DNA of 64,000 nucleotides, taken from positions 17,970,001 through 18,034,000 of the forward strand of contig CM065378.1 of assembly GCA_033060915.1 (NCBI GenBank), in the 5' to 3' direction. This DNA comes from Euryodendron excelsum. Lineage: Eukaryota; Streptophyta; Magnoliopsida; Ericales; Pentaphylacaceae. Position 1 is the first letter of the stretch, and each line of letters begins with the position of its first letter. Made by a program: the position numbers and the translations under genes. The notes beneath the pieces were generated by a model. It was not told where the DNA came from. It did not search any database and was given only the letters and a program-made list of their open reading frames with translations. Below are positions 62,203 to 64,000 of the stretch, in pieces.

Positions 62203-63426
62203 CTAAGAGGGCATCCTCAACTTTTCAGGCCACTTCAGAGCTGGGTCATTGCAGATCTCGTGCAAACCATGCTCTAGTGAGGCGATGAGGGGGGTGAAGT
62301 TGTGGTCGAGCTTGGCAGACTGCCCATTTCCCCCTTTTGTCTGGGATCTTGACTTGGAGTACTTCGGGGTTTTCGCTTCTCGATCGTCCTTTCCATCTCC
62401 TGACAACCTCTTCTTCTTGTTTGAATGTAAGCTGGCCTCTTCATCATGATCATGTCTGGTGTTAATGGTGTCTTTGACGTTCATGTGCTTCTGAGCTCTG
62501 AGCATGAGTCTCGCCATGTCCTTCGGTCGCTCCTTTGACGGGGAGTAAAGGAGTTTGTGGGTTCTAAGGCACTCATGAAGGCGGTGACAACCACCCTGTC
62601 ATCTACGTCATCGACATTGAGGGTCTCTTGGTTGAACCTGTTCACGAACTCTTTAAGGGACTCTTTTCTTCCTTGTTTCATGGTCAGCAAATAAGCGACA
62701 TGTTTCCTCTATTTCTGTTTGCCTATGTAGTGCCCAACAAATAGCTTGCTGAGTTGGACAAACGTGCCAATCGTCGCTGGCTTGATCCTGTTAAACCACA
62801 CTCTAGCTAACTCTCTGAGTGTGATTGGGAAAGCTTGGCATGTGATTTTGTTGGGCACTGCTTGCAAGTGTATTAGGGTCTTGTACGTCTCCAAGTGGTC
62901 CAAGGGGTCATTGGACCCATCAAAGGTCTCTAGGGTTGGCATTTTGAACTTTGGTGGTAAGCGTTGTACCATAACCGCTTGGGTGAATGGCAAGTTGATC
63001 CGGTTCACCAACTCTTCGACGGTGTTGGGAGTTTTTCTTTTAACTGCCTCCAGGACTCCCGCTATCTGTGCTTGTATGGCTCTAATCTGCTTGTCCTAGG
63101 GGGGTTTCTTTATCTTCTCTCCGATGACCTTTGTGACCTAAGGGACTTGTTGTAACCGGGATTGGGCGGTGTGGTTGTGTTCTTCCTTTACCAACCCTGC
63201 TTCATTTTCTTGTTGGGCGTCGTCTACAGTTCTGACGAGGCCGTCATTTCCTTGGTTAACCACCCCAATCCTGTCTCCATCTGCTTGCTGATTTCTAGGC
63301 TGTTGATTTTTTTTTAGAGTAGCAAGAATATCTCCTAGTTATGCGCGATGAGTTGTTGCATGCTGGCCATTGTGTTAGTGACCTGCTGCTCCAAAGCTAT
63401 CATCCTGGCTATGTTTTGATCCTCCA
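62203..63426 (-). pseudogene. Degenerate gag of the Tat element
   Basis: The frame starts at 63426 (MEDQNIARMIALEQQV). The capsid-like core follows at 62709-63011 (LPPKFKMPTLETFDGSNDPL, ARVWFNRIKP) and 62481-62690 (ESLKEFVNRFNQETL), then a basic Lys/Ser-rich tail (62203-62517). This is the retrotransposon gag arrangement of Tat elements, here split by frameshifts. Confidence 0.8.
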
Positions 63427-63494
63427 TTGTTGTTTGCCTTTGTGTAGTTGTGCTGGAATTGGTTAAGACCATGAAAATAACAAAAAAGTCGTTT

Positions 63495-63510
63495 CCACAG
63501 ACGGCACCAA
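63495..63510 (-). other. Primer-binding site of the Tat element
   Basis: On the minus strand this reads TTGGTGCCGTCTGTGG, a few bases inside the 5' LTR. It matches the GGCGCCGTCTGTGG-type primer site common in Tat elements. The exact tRNA primer cannot be fixed from one copy. Confidence 0.7.
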
Positions 63511-63514
63511 CTGA

Positions 63515-63955
63515 TGATGTAGTAAATTTGTATGGTCTGCTCCATGTCAAACATAGACAATTCGGCGGAAGGTGAAGAATCTCTGGACTTTGAATACCAG
63601 TGTGATGTCTGCCAAGAACACTCTGATGCCAAAATTAGGCGATAAAAAATGGAGGTATATTATCAGAGTTTGGACTAGATGATTCGTACCTTTGAGAGAT
63701 GTGAAGGCACCTTTATATAAATGCGGCAGTTAGGAGTGATTCTTGGGTAACGGCTGCATGCTTCATGAGTACAATTGTGCCCTCAGTCAAGAAGTGATGG
63801 CTGATTTGTACACAAGGATCTCAGGATGTGCTGGTGAGGAGCTTGATGCAATGTCGGGTCATCTGGTCGGTCTGCCCTACTGGGATGCCTAATCGGTGTG
63901 AGGTCTGCTTGGGACATTGTCCACATCTATTTTGGTACACAGAACTGGTACGTAT
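63515..63955 (-). repeat. 5' LTR of the Tat element
   Basis: The right-hand partner of the LTR at 54188-54629. A TATAAA word on the minus-strand side (about 63713-63720, read TTTATATAAA) may be the promoter. Similarity to the other LTR stops near 63955; the last 45 bases of the window are therefore flanking DNA. Confidence 0.78.
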
Positions 63956-64000
63956 CGCTCTCTATTTCAATAATGGAAGGAAGATCTCCATTCATTTATT

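Larger units (their letters stand above)
54188..63955 (-). mobile_element. Decayed Ty3/gypsy LTR retrotransposon, Tat lineage
   Basis: Two similar LTRs of about 440 bp bound a 9.8-kb element in minus orientation. Order from right to left: 5' LTR, primer-binding site, gag, protease, RT, RNase H, integrase, tandem repeats, an opposite-strand ORF, 3' LTR. That order, the GTTGGTGCCGTCTGTGG primer-site region and the gag sequence are typical of the Tat lineage. Every coding region carries frameshifts and stops, so the copy is dead. No clear TSD; TCTCTA occurs just outside both ends but does not sit flush with them. Confidence 0.85.

Noticed and set aside
54188..63955. Endogenous pararetrovirus
   Set aside because: Paired LTRs, gag of Tat type and integrase identify an LTR retrotransposon; no movement or coat protein features are seen.

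Overview
This window is nuclear DNA from a flowering plant, most likely a eudicot. It has AT-rich spacers, GT-AG introns, plant-only gene families and many plant-type transposable elements. An intact NdhS gene means the plant still has the chloroplast NDH complex. I cannot name the species.

Genes, left to right: the 5' part of a mitochondrial NDPK3/4-type nucleoside diphosphate kinase (minus strand, running off the left edge); a PH-domain protein (minus); a large RE/RD/RS-rich protein resembling the plant m6A-writer partner HIZ2 (minus); NdhS/CRR31 (plus, sharing a 1.5-kb divergent spacer with the HIZ2-like gene); a small KGD4/MRPS36-like 2-oxoglutarate dehydrogenase adaptor (minus, convergent with NdhS); two small related plant-specific genes (32.8 kb plus; 36.6 kb minus) with a dead duplicate of the first between them; and UBR7 (minus). 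I rebuilt the spliced genes from donor/acceptor sites and reading phase; exon coordinates are in each entry. From memory, the order NDPK - PH - NdhS - KGD4-like - small genes - UBR7 matches Arabidopsis At4g23900 to At4g23860, with the HIZ2-like gene as an extra member.

Transposable elements fill introns and spacers. Several have clear target-site duplications (TSDs): a 2.3-kb solo LTR in a PH-gene intron, a hAT-type MITE in a HIZ2 intron, a 601-bp solo LTR nested in another hAT-like element, a 668-bp terminal-inverted-repeat element, an Au-type SINE, and a 246-bp Helitron with canonical ends.

The right end (about 54.2-64.0 kb) is a decayed Ty3/gypsy element of the Tat lineage in minus orientation. 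It has two LTRs, a primer-binding site, and broken gag, protease, RT, RNase H and integrase regions. A 70-bp tandem repeat lies downstream of pol, and a spliced-looking extra ORF lies on the opposite strand before the 3' LTR. I found no CRISPR array, rRNA or intact tRNA gene, and no clearly new biological system. The most interesting material is the Tat element's 3' region, the nested insertions, the templated insertion in the dead duplicate, and an unassigned ATG-less reading frame near 43.2 kb.
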